From Bolinopsis microptera (Eukaryota; Ctenophora; Tentaculata; Lobata; Bolinopsidae): DNA of 64,000 nucleotides. The first letter of the stretch is position 1, and every line of letters starts with the position of its first letter. The DNA is taken from NCBI RefSeq assembly GCF_026151205.1, contig NC_087078.1:14339118-14403117 (forward strand). The letters run 5' to 3'. Positions 1 through 11,304 of this stretch are shown here, piece after piece. The notes beneath the pieces were generated by a model that was not told the DNA's origin, did no database searches, and was given only the letters and a program-made list of their open reading frames with translations. Both the position numbers and the translations under genes were made by a program.

Positions 1-143
1 TTCTTTGAATTATAGTAGAGATATATCATTATTAGTACTCAACAACATTTAGTGATATGTAAATTGTAAGGGTTAAGGTTCTTTTTATTCGCATGTTTTT
101 ATCAGCCTTCTTCCTACAGGTAGTAGTATAGTATACTTATACG

Positions 144-699
144 CAAGGATCGACCGTGACCGCTTTTTTGGGCGGGCCCGGGACTGGAAAAAAGTGCCGG
201 GACCGGGAATAAGACCGGGACCGGGAATAAGACCGGGACCGGGACCGGGAATACGACCGGGACCGGGATTAAGCCGGGATTGGGACTGGGATAGAAGCTA
301 ACAAAAATTGTACTTTCAATATTTTTTGATCTTATAATGTATAATGGCGTTAGGTGCAGTATCCGCTACTTATTACAAGAACAAGCACAGCTTACCCAAC
401 AAACCAGCTATCAACCCTGACACTACAACCTTGGTATCCTTACTGATTACAATTACAATTAGCACAAGCACAGTTGATTAATTGGTAAATAATTTTGCTT
501 GAAACTTCAGTTTTTTTAAATCGTTCATTTGTGCAAAAAAAATTTCGATAATCTAACAAAATTAGCAACAATTTTTTTAAAACCTAGAAAAAAATCCCGG
601 TTCGGTCCCGGTAAAAATTCGGCATTTTAGCTGGGACAGGGATTCCCAGTCCCGACCGATTTTTGACTGGGATTAAGCTGGGATCCCGGTCGAACCTCG
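144..699. mobile_element. Non-autonomous TIR-like element with CCGGG-rich tandem core
   Basis: The left end reads CAAGGATCGACCGTGACC. The right end, reverse-complemented, carries AGGTTCGACCGGGATCCC, so the ends form an imperfect inverted pair. Just inside each end are short G/C-rich repeats built on GGGACCGGGA (about 175-295 and 590-690) around an AT-rich middle. No coding capacity was seen and no convincing target-site duplication could be paired. The ends resemble those of the small element at 52772-52922, so a hAT-like MITE relative is possible, but this is inference. Confidence 0.45.
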
Positions 700-921
700 C
701 TTTAAATACGTAATATTGAAACCTTCATTCTATGATTTCGAGCAAAGATATTTCCTATTTTTCTACTACTTCAGAGTCTAGGGGAAGATAACAGAAAATA
801 ACGCTGACGTAAGAATTAGAGCTAAGCTCAATGCAGTGTAGAGAAAGTTTTACCAGAGCGGCGACCAGATATATAAGGAACTAGAAAATATATTATTGTG
901 TTGAAAAAGTGTTAAAATTAC

Positions 922-3900
922 CTCTCCTCCGTCCGGGAGATGAATTGTGATGGTTTTGGTGACGAGTTTGGTTGTGATCAATAGGTCGGAGAGCTCTGTA
1001 GTGAGCGATTGTAGGTCTCTGAAATTAATACTAAGTTAGACTTGCTGTGATTGATACCCCGAATTAAAATAAATGTTTTATTATTATTAATAACCTCTCA
1101 TTAATTAAGATAAGAGTACGTTCACTAAGTAGCATAATGACTCAATCTAATCGATAGGAAACAATAAGTTATCATATAATATACACAAGTTAATTTATTC
1201 TTCATATCCTAAATTAAGTAAACTCAGGAACTAGGCGATTAAGCTTCGACGTAAGTTTCAATGAAAACGCTTAAGAAGTTAACACAAGTTTAAGAAACCG
1301 CCGCAGAAGTTACCAGAAGAGAATATGAAATTTCTGAATTACTGCTCGACGATACCTAGTTACTCTTGATTGTCTACTCAACATAATCACAAAGGTCTAA
1401 TTAGCGCTCCTGGTGACACCTCATTTTTTACAATCGTCAAGAAAAGTGATTTTACGCTTTACGTTGTTACAACTATTAAAGTTGGTTATTTAATTCAATT
1501 AGTCAAGGAGGTCAAGGCGTGACATAATCATGATCAAAGTCACAACTTACATGTACTTGTTACATTTCAGTAAAACAAGCAAATTACCTAATACCTTAGG
1601 AACATTCAATTCAGTTTACATTTTATGGTGATGAACATCCTATATCACACTAACGGAGACGACAAATCAATTTATTGTTCTAAATTCTAAAAACTTTCAT
1701 AAATGTAAGACAAAATTAGATTTATAAATCATACTCACGGTTGAGCAAATAGGAAACTGGGGTAGAACACTTCTGAGAGAACGGAGCAACATTCCGATAA
1801 TTTCTGAAATGAAGGAGAATTAGAAAATCTGGAAGAAAGTCTTTGTAACCCCTTACAACACAAACCAACTTATCCTCAGATCTTCAATGGCGGTTAAATT
1901 GTCTAAGCTGTTACTTTCAGATATATTTTTAGATGTCACATACAACCCATTAATATTTAGGTAGATGTGAATTTCACATTGCTTAAAATTATCAACTATT
2001 CCAGAATAATTTCCCAGATTAAAAGTAGAGTACTGATATTTTACCGATCTTGTGACTGAGTCATAATAAGTATGGTGTTATAGGAAATAGCGATATGCTA
2101 GTAGTTTCATAACTACTCCGAGTAAGGTGTTAAACGACCAATGGAATGCAATGTTTTCTATCCGTGTTGCTAGGTGACTAAACTCTGTCAGAAAGTACTG
2201 TTACTAAAAATTGCACGTGCATAGTCTCCCACTCTGTAGCGACACTTCGCCGATTGTTCTAGAGGGACACGCCCCCGTTTACATATACCAGATACCTTGC
2301 ACGTGAGTATTTCATAGCAGGAAACTTTACCTAATTCCTTGTGACCTGTATGATACATTCACCAAATTGTTACATTCCAACTTATTAACATTGATGGTTG
2401 GAATAATATTATGACCTAATTCCTGTCTAGTCAAGGATTTTCCGGGGGTATAAAGGCCCAATACCGTAATGTAAAATAGTGGCTTCGACTGTTCAGCAAG
2501 TTCATGATTTATCTATAATTTTCTTACTTCTAAAATATTTTAAATGACAATCTGTTGTAAAATGTCGGCGTGGGTAAGTTAAAGTTTAAAATAATGTGTC
2601 GATGTACTTAACATGCGATTTGCGAAACTACAAGTTTATGATACAAATCTAATATTAGATCGAATCACAAATTGATTGAAATATGAATTTTTGTCCTCTT
2701 TAATGTGACAACATGATGAGATTTACCCTAAAAATAGGTTAGAGAAATTACATGGTAAAAAGAGCATATTCCTAGAAGTCGTATGGTTTGTAAGAAGATC
2801 ACTTCTGAGTCTGGTTTTCAAATTTCCATGTCTGGAATCAGACTGGCTTCCAAGGACAGACACACCGAGTAAGCATGCGCTGGAACCTGCACCTATCGCA
2901 GACTGGGGGAAATTAAAACTTTTAGATTCACCTAGCTTTCTAGGGACGTGTCCTTCATTACTACATTATATGAGCTATTATTCAAAACATTCCTAAGCAT
3001 GTTTATATGGGTTCATCTATCAGAGCTTCAGAACACGACTCATCATATTACTCTTCAACGACTAAACTGCCTGCTACCATTGCGAGTACACCTAACTTAT
3101 TGTAATATTGAATATTGCTTAGCAATAAATTTCTGTGATCAAATAGAAGATAAATTGGCCGTCTTGTCAAGCTCAACAATAAAATAAGACAGAACAGATT
3201 ATTTATATATAATTATATATGGATGGTAACATTTGTTGCCTAAAGCTCCTAATTGAGCTGATCATGTTGTCTCCAGTGCTCACTAATTTGTTGAACCCTT
3301 CACTCATCCGTGAAGATGCTCTGAACTAAATGCCATGATCTAGGTTTACCGGCCTCACAAACAATTAAAAGCAGAGAATATATAATTATATATGGATGGT
3401 AACATTTGTTGCCTAAAGCTCCTAATTGAGCTGATCATGTTGTCTCCAGTGCTCACTAATTTGTTGAACCCTTCACTCATCCGTGAAGATGCTCTGAACT
3501 AAATGCCATGATCTAGGTTTACCGGCCTCACAAACAATTAAAAGCAGAGAATATCTAGTTACAACGCCATACAAGACGTCTATATATTCCTCCTATGCAG
3601 CATTCAAAATTCCAAGATATAACATCATATTCAGTAGTACCCTCTCATCACTTGGGGCTGAGAAAATTGTTTCGGGATAGGTTGTGTGAGGACTATGTTG
3701 GATCCCTCTACATTACTGGTAATCTGTTATCCATTACTTAATCCATTTACTTTTCTGTGAGAAAAAAGCCGAAGTATTTGACTTTAACTTAATGCAAACC
3801 TTATCTTGAACTTTTAGAAGCTTGTAATTATTATTCAATTTTGGATGCAAACGATATTTAAATTTAATTCCTCGTAGTTGTATTTTTAAATAATTGTTAT

Positions 3901-4224
3901 ATTATTAATATCGGTTAAATTAGTAATACAAGTTGAATAATGTGATAATATTAGAAAAACAGTCATCAAGTATACCATTTACTAATGCGCTATATTTGAA
4001 ATATGTTTTCAGCAGTGTCGTGCTGTTACAATTGGAAATTGATTGAATAGAATGAAATATAGGCTGGACATTCAACCCCAAAAATGTAAAAATATATAAT
4101 CTTAAGTTCTCACCTGTGCTAGTTGTGATGAGGGAGAAGCAACTATACAGGGTCTTTTACACTTGGTGAGATAGTAACACACATAAAACCCCATAAACAT
4201 CAGGGTGAAATAAACGTAGAACAT
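922..4224 (-). CDS. ABHD1/3-like alpha/beta hydrolase, paralogue 1 (5' three exons; runs off the left edge)
   Basis: Coding exons on the minus strand are 4224-4114, 1803-1739 and 1018-922, each bounded by GT/AG and phase-compatible. Together they give 91 codons. Exon 1 encodes a start methionine followed at once by a hydrophobic stretch (FYVYFTLMFMGFYVCYYLT), a likely N-terminal membrane anchor. Exon 3 ends with LPDGGE, the segment that leads into the hydrolase core in ABHD1/ABHD3 proteins. The alpha/beta hydrolase core, including the nucleophile elbow, would lie left of the window and cannot be judged. Exon sizes and phases (111, 65 and 97 nt) equal those of the first three exons of the plus-strand gene at 11305-30587, and introns 1 to 3 align in part, so this is a duplicate of that gene. 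Family members are single-pass membrane hydrolases that act on phospholipids or other esters; the substrate here is unknown. Whether this copy is functional is not decidable from the window. Confidence 0.75.
3208..3553. repeat. Two-copy tandem duplication, 173-bp period
   Basis: The segment from about 3208 to 3380 is repeated almost unchanged from 3381 to 3553, with a constant offset of 173. It lies in intron 1 of the minus-strand hydrolase. The corresponding plus-strand intron (about 12295-12430) has a single copy, so the tandem step came after the inverted duplication or was lost in the other arm. Confidence 0.85.
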
Positions 4225-6171
4225 GTTTTCTTAAACTATACTCCATAACCATGCTACCATAACTATTGAGACACAAAGGAGTTAGAAATAAAACATTGGG
4301 TACTTGAAATAAATAAATAAATCTCTGTATGAGATTATAACATTTTACACAAGAGCAAGAGTAAAGTAGTTCATTTTTTCACAGGAGGGAAAAGGAAAGG
4401 GGCAGTAGTGATCTGAACACTCAAGAAACAATTACATTTTTACCTAAAATATCAAGCCAAAAACATGATCGTCAAAATTTATTTCTCTGCCGATATTTTA
4501 TCACTTTGGGCTATACTTATTGACAGATTTTTTGGTCCGAAAATTTAATTTTTAGGCGTAAATTAAAATTGGTTCTTCGATGATAGAATTTCTGATAGAA
4601 TTTCTTACAATGCAATATAAATTTAACTTATCAATCGAATATTATTCATTATATTTTGTGACGATGAATTATGAATTTCGATTAATTTACATTTATTTGG
4701 TCTCCAATTATTGAACTGCGGAAGCTGGTTGCCTCAACACCGTAGTATGACTGAATAGTCGAGCCATGATTATTAAAAGGAAAAGAAATATTACTTATAA
4801 TTTATAACCATCAACTGAATAATCGTTTAAATTAATAAGCATTAAAACACAAACCATCATGTACTGTTTAGCAGTAGGCTCACTAGGACCACTAGGCCAA
4901 TCGACAAAAAGGGGTTCGGAAAAGCCACTATTGGCACTCGAGTCCTTGATCTTGTCGATGGTGCACTGGCCACTGGGCCTTTTGAGCTGCCACCCTTCAG
5001 CTTCTGTCGATTGAAATTATTATTCAGTTAAACAAAAATTCAGTTAAACAAAAATTCAATTTTATGCCATTTATTACAGAGTAAACAAGTTTACAATAAA
5101 TCAATTTGATATTTAAAGGAATCCTAATTCAATGTGCAGCTTATTATAACAATTGATACAAAGGCCATAATCTTTCACCAGCTCTCCAATATCCACCTTG
5201 AAGCTGCATTTTATATCCTAAATATAAACTAAATCATGTTTTAGTGTAGACTTTTTGTCACAACAAGACTGCAACCTATAGTAACAATTATAAACAGAAC
5301 CTCTAATGTCTGCTAACAATTTTTCTTCTAGTCCTAATCTGAGCCTTGTCTCTAAAAACTTAACTGAACTAGCGTTTCGGTGTGTGCAAAAGCTTCCAGG
5401 CACGCGCATTCCTTGCCCCGTTAGTTACCTGTCCTTCATAAACCAAACTAGCAGTCAGGACAAAAAGTCATACACCAAATGGGCATTATATTTTATGAAT
5501 TGTTTTACATCTTTTTATTCTGTAAAAATGTGCTAAAATTAAATTTCTTGTTTCATTAATTTCTTGTTTCATTGAGTATGGTTGTCACTCTTTAAATAGA
5601 TTAGATATAGGTTGACGGGGCAAAGGAGTGTGCGTGCTGTTCGCTATTGCTCACACCAAACGGCAACCTAGTAAATATTTTGTATGGACACCGGTCTCCA
5701 TCACGATACAAACTTAGGATCGTATAATTTATTGTATAACTTTTAGTGCAGTGGAGGGAGCGGTGTGGTGCATTAATTGAGTGACAGCCTACTGATTTAG
5801 AGTTGTTTTTAAGTGAGCATAATGGGTATATTTTTGGACCTAAAGGCTTTACTATGGCTACTTTAAAATTGGTTCTTTTAATCATTTATTAAATATCACT
5901 TTAAAAATACATAAATCTGGAATCTGTTCACACTGTGAACCAGTCCTATAAAAAAACCCTCTTAAATTAAATATTAAAAACGTCTCAATAATGGAAATAG
6001 TCATATAATTAAGAAATTTACCAAATTCTTAATATCTACCTTAAGAGAAAAATACCTACCTAATTCAATGTCTACCTGTAATACACTAAATATTAGGTGG
6101 TGGAGTCAGCACACATTTACCAAAATCAAATTTTTTTTAATAGGAGGAACCTGTGGGCCGATAACACTGGA

Positions 6172-6459
6172 TTAAATTTGTTGAAGGGGATTGTTTTCAA
6201 ATGACAGCTGCATTATGTCATAATCGCTTGAAGTCCATGCTGAATCATTATAAGCATGTTGCAGCTTTAGAAGTGCCTTTTTCAGGCGACTTTTAGCAAG
6301 GCTAATCTTGTAGGAGTAGTCAAAAAGCTTAAGTTTAGGTGCAATTGTGCTCCAAATTTTGGTGGATCTTGATATGAAGTCATTAAATGGGAGTTGTGAA
6401 ATGAGAGTGGTTTCCTTTTTAGAAGATGGCTGATTCAAGTTGAGGCAATCAGCCGACAT
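6172..6459 (-). pseudogene. Possible LINE C-terminal remnant
   Basis: A 95-codon frame contains FISRSTKIWSTIAPKLKLF followed by a basic stretch with SRLKKALLKL. This resembles the short region after the reverse transcriptase in CR1/Jockey-type LINEs, where an Arg-x-x-x-x-Trp-Asn-x-Leu-Pro-like motif is followed by a Phe-Lys helix. No reverse transcriptase motif was found beside it. The call rests on a loose pattern only. Confidence 0.3.
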
Positions 6460-7554
6460 CCAGCTTTTATGGTTATCTATGATATGTATAATCTGTAGTA
6501 AAGATCAAAATTCAATTTTGTAGTCCTTAAAAATTTGTATTCCCTTACTATACCAAAAAGAAGTTAAACTTTATTGACTTGCCACTTGCCAGTTGCCATC
6601 CCAAGTTAGCATAAAATGATGTCAGGGATTGTGGGACAATGTCCCTTAGAGAACGACATGCTTCTGCGTTCCTGCTAAAAGATTTTGAATATTTTTCTCG
6701 GGTCTCAAAACAGAGGAGTTAAAATTTGGGAAAGTGAGATAGTATGCATACATGAAGCACTCTTTTCATATTACGTTTATGGTTTAAATAGAAGATTCTT
6801 CATATCAAATGAATAGTTAATCAGCAACTAGTTCTCTTGTACGTGAGTTGTAACGTGTGAATAGGATGGAATATAAATTTACAACAAATTACGTTTCGGT
6901 CGAACTGCATGTGTGAAAATTGAATTGAGCAATGGTGAATATACCAAAATCGCCAATATAAAATATTAGTCGAAAAATGTCTACAACTTTTAAAATTGCA
7001 CTGTTTTACTTTTAAATTATTTTTACATGATATTTATAAGCCTGGGATGTAACTTTACTGTTTAGTTTAGTTAGCTTGTCTATATTGTTTACTTCTCTCA
7101 CAAGAATTCTTCCTTTACAAATGTTACAAATATATATGCGCGCATGCAAGAGGCTCGAAAAGATCAGCACCAGGCCGCGCATGGAAATATTTGAAATCTG
7201 TGTGTAATTTGATGCCAAAAGTTGGCTAAAATTAAAATAAAATAATTCTACCTTACCTAGCTTGCTTGTTTATTGCTTGCTTCTTTCACGGATAGTGCAG
7301 GAGGCTTTTTAAAAACTCTGCAAAATATAAAATAAATACTAATTCCCCACCAACATTAATTATTTATCAAATACAACATTTTAAAAAAATGTTATTGATG
7401 AGTTGCGAAGCAATTCGTCGCGCGCGCGTTATAAGGTTATTAACTTTTAAGTTATTTATTTGACAGTTTGATTACATAATGGTAATATGTAAATCATCAA
7501 ATGAAATATTTAACATTTGACATTGACGTAACCTGGACATTGACGTAACCTGGA

Positions 7555-7635
7555 CGTAACCCCAGGCTATTATGTTTATAAACATAAAGATTCGGCGGAA
7601 TGACAGGCTGATCAGCGCCGCCCGCTAACATTGAC
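7555..7635 (-). repeat. Dispersed repeat family with TCATTCCGCCGAATCT core (copy 1)
   Basis: The minus strand reads through CCTGTCATTCCGCCGAATCT, then an AT-rich palindrome, then AATAGCCTGGGG. The same order is found at 37343-37416 and 48008-48092 on the plus strand. It is preceded by two copies of a 17-bp unit beginning CATTGACGTAACC. Confidence 0.65.
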
Positions 7636-9089
7636 GTAGAGGTGACAATCCAAAAATATTGACCTTACTGCAGTTGTGCATTAGTGATTAGAATGATGAT
7701 TAATCACTTTGCACTCTACACTCGACTAAAAGAAAACAAAGATTATTCGAAACCTTAAGCCTTTAATCTGATCCCAACCCTAATATATATAACCCTATAT
7801 AACCCTATATAACCCTTACCCAATCCCTAGTTGACTGATTAAAATAAGCACGCTCGTGTGCATTAGTTGTGAACTGTAAAAAAGTGTAAACCATTTTTTT
7901 GTTGTTTTGTGTTTGTTACCCATTATCCCAAATTCCTATTTTATCACCGCGCATAAAATACGGACAGATATTTGTGATTCATGATTTACAAACAGTATGG
8001 AATTGTTTGTTCAAAACTAGCGTTCCATAATAACTGACAAGGTGCATCGCAGTTAATGAGTTAAGTATCATTTTAACTTGGAACTTGACCTTGCATGTTT
8101 GGTGTGTCTGAGTGCTGAGACTATTTTTGGACCAATCTTCGTTTGTAGAATGTAAGGTTGCTCCTTCGTTTGATATAAAATTGTGGTATGTGCGACACAT
8201 CACATTGGATTCGCTGGTTGTACCAAGCTTATATATTTATATTAGCTAGCAGCTAGTTCAATTGCCCTTTTTCCATTTTAATATTTGTTGATTGCATTGT
8301 ACTTTAGCGGATGTCTTATATAACCATTATATTAAGTTAGACAGTAACCATTGCTGAATATGTTTTTGTATATTTTTCAATAATTTTACTAGTTCAAGCC
8401 AAAATGATCATAAATTGCTTTTTTTGTAGAGATTTTCATTTTTGTTGCATAAAATTGGTGTAAGATTGATAACTTTGTTTTACTGATATCTTTACTTTAC
8501 TTTTTCATTTCCCCACAATCCAGTGTGTGCTGCTTTCCTTCAGATCTCCAGAGTGTTTGTGGATCCGGGAGCATTATATTATCATGCTTGCTTCACTTTG
8601 GAGATCAGAATTCTTAAAGCAATCAATGATTTTGATTTTACTTCTTTTAATTGTGTAACTAGTTAACTACTTAAAGTAGTGTCTTAGAGTGCACACGTCT
8701 GTATGAATTTGAAAAGCCACTGCTGCGATTTTATCTTCTTCTAACCCAAAGTAAAATTATGTTTCCATTCTGGAGTGCAATACGCTTTATAAATTATATA
8801 AACAAATTCAAGTCTATTTTTCCGATTTTGCTAATTGTCTCTTTAAATCTGTTGCGGTCCTTCGTGGGAGTTGCCACATCTGCTGGTTGAGAATGCTCAA
8901 CATAAAATGATGCTTGACTGCTTTATTGATCAAATCAAAACATAATCATACATAAGATCATCACTAATATTCATAAAAATATCTTAATAATTTAAATTAT
9001 ACCCAAACGGCCAAGTTCAGGTTGATAAACTTCTTCTTTGCTACATAGGGATGAAACCACAGATAATCATTATGTTTACCTTTATTCTC

Positions 9090-9560
9090 CATAATCATCT
9101 CCTTCTATTCTAATTATCACCTAATCAGACACTTTTCAGTGATGATCATCGCAATAAATTCCTTTTTTTATACAGTCCTTTTTAAAATATTCTAGATTTA
9201 TCTTTAAATTAATTACACTATAAGAATTCTTAACATCCACTGGTAGGGCATTCCAATAAGGTATAACTCTCTCAGATATTAAAAGCTTAACGAAGATTTC
9301 TTAATTTAGAGCTTTTGATATTGCACTTTATCTTTGAAACAATATTCATACCCAATCTATTAATATTGAAAATATCCGAACCATATTCTACTAAACCACT
9401 GACTATTTTAAAGGTTTATATAAAATCCCCACGGATTCTTCTTTCCGCTAATGTAGTTAAATTGAGAGTTTCCATCCTGCTGCTGTATGGCAGTGTGCCA
9501 ATACCCTCGATTGACCAGATGAACTGGTGTTGGACAGCTTGCAACTCAAGGATGAGTCAA
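9090..9560 (-). pseudogene. Decayed LINE (CR1/Jockey-type) C-terminal fragment
   Basis: Minus-strand translation, allowing frame changes and stops, gives in order IEGIGTLPYSSRMETLNLTT, LAERRIRGDFI, TFKIVSGL, GYEYCFKDKV, ISERVIPYWNALP and VINLKINLEYFKKDC. This is the order seen after the reverse transcriptase in many non-LTR retrotransposons: an R-M-x-x-L-x-L-x-x-L-x-x-R-R-x-R-G-D block, then an R-V-x-x-x-W-N-x-L-P block, then a Phe-Lys-rich helix. Several stops and at least one frameshift show it is dead. The catalytic domains were not found beside it, so it is a 3' fragment, consistent with 5' truncation on insertion. Confidence 0.65.
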
Positions 9561-11304
9561 ATTCCTGATTATCTAACATATCATTTGGTTAGCCTTAGGT
9601 TTAGATGCTTTTATCAGCTCAGATAAAGTACATTTTTACTTTGAACTTATAGGTTGAATTTATTTCATTAATCTATATTAGAATAGAATACCTAGATTAG
9701 GATACCCCATATCTGTACTATTTCCTTGCTGCTGTTTGATCACAATTCACTTCTCGTTAACATTGCATTCAATTATACTGGCTTTAACAGCACTAAGAAT
9801 TGGATGTCTACATATTTTATATGCAGCCTAAAATTAGGGGTTTTAGAAATCCGTTCAGCTATGCTTTGCTCTTATGAATTATACTCGCCATGAAGTACTC
9901 AAACCCATAGTTAAGTTTTCCCACATGATGCGGGGGCCTGCCACGTACCTCGTGTATTGCCAGTTGTACCCTGTCGTGAAGGGGCACAAGCGGGTAGTCG
10001 TGAAGTCTCTCGGTATGAGACTGTGTGAGTAGTGTTTCTCTCTTTGTGATTTGACTATCTCAATCACCTTAGAAGTGCCTATCTAGACTATTCATCGTTC
10101 ATTTATAGCCGGCATTTCCCGGAATATTTGGTCACTTTGTTGTTGTGTGTGCTGATTTAAAACCAACTACTCTACTTAAAAGCATGCACAATAATATATA
10201 CCGATTAAAGTTGCATGCCCTAGAAAGCTTACAGTTCACGTTGAATCAAATTGTTAACAGTTAACTTTATTTTAAGCCTCGATACTCAAGGGCTTTTTTC
10301 TGCGATATCAGTAAAATTTTAACCCGTCGTTATAGCAAAGATTGTTTAATAAATTTTATTTATTTACGTTTAGTCTGTGTGGTTAATAGTGCCGTTTATT
10401 AATTTATTTGCTTACTGATCATATTTGGTATTTAGGTATTTAGTGAGGTTGCAACACTTACCCTTACCGATCTAGATCAATTGATGTTTGGAATCCTATT
10501 ATTTTTAATTATGGCTTTGACAAAATATTCATCTTTTAAGCATTCGATAGAAAGGTTATTATTATCAATTTATCATGTCCACATATTTCATTAGGGTTCA
10601 ATAGAAATGGAGACGCTTTTAAGAAATGTAGAATTGTTACCAAAAACACACATTTCCCTTGTGGCTCAATACTTGAACAATTAACACACATGTAACTTGT
10701 GCTTTGAATATTCACAAAATGAGTGATGTGATGTTGTCGAACAACTTGAGAAGACTCCCATTTCGTTTTTTAGAAGTTTTGTAAGCTTCCATCCTGTTGT
10801 ATCAGGGCCCAGGGGCTGGGCAAATTGTTAGAATACGCAACTCATCTTCTACATACGTTGTTTTTGAACGGTATAATATTTAGGAAACACCCTGCTCTAC
10901 GCCTACGGAACTTACTTTTGTTGTGGAAGGATGACCATGTTACTATTTCCTGTTTCCTGGTTCCTTATGGCTTACAGATATTCCATTATCATACATAACC
11001 TTGTGGATTCTTATAGAAGCTTCATTATTAGCCATCTATGGATGCATGGCTGATAATATTACACCTCTTTTCAGGACACTTTAGTAATACATTTTGTTCT
11101 TTTGTCTTCGCTTTGTTCAAGTTCTTGAATCCCCGAGTATTTTATTTCAGAACTCAATAAGTTGTTTATTTTTTATAAGTTCTTTTATTTTTAATAAGTT
11201 GTTTATTTTTACTGGTTGATAATTTGTAACTAACATCTCTTTCTTCAGCCATGGTGAAGTGTATGTGAATATCTGTTAGAATGCTGTTGATGATTATATT
11301 TGAA
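9561..11304. other. Intergenic; no gene seen; upstream of plus-strand hydrolase
   Basis: No supported coding sequence. The AT-rich stretch just before 11305 is the likely location of the 5' UTR and promoter of the plus-strand hydrolase, but no convincing core element could be picked out. Confidence 0.4.

Larger units (their letters stand above)
840..4224 (-). repeat. Left arm of inverted segmental duplication
   Basis: Three exons plus parts of introns match 11305 to about 16340 in inverted orientation. Intronic landmarks that match include 3241-3720 against about 12130-12430, 2830-2950 against about 12780-12900, 2110-2340 against about 14310-14530, and 780-921 against 16192-16340. Similarity upstream of exon 1 was not evident, so the arm seems to end close to the start codon. 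Confidence 0.7.
4225..9089. other. Region between divergent hydrolase genes; no gene model supported
   Basis: Short open frames here lack recognisable domains or splice structure. The visible content is a possible LINE-derived fragment at 6172-6459, a short direct repeat of an AGTTAAACAAAAATTC unit near 5025-5055, a GC-rich dispersed repeat at 7555-7635, and AT-rich sequence. If both hydrolase copies are expressed, their promoters should lie at the two ends of the 4225-11304 interval. Confidence 0.5.
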
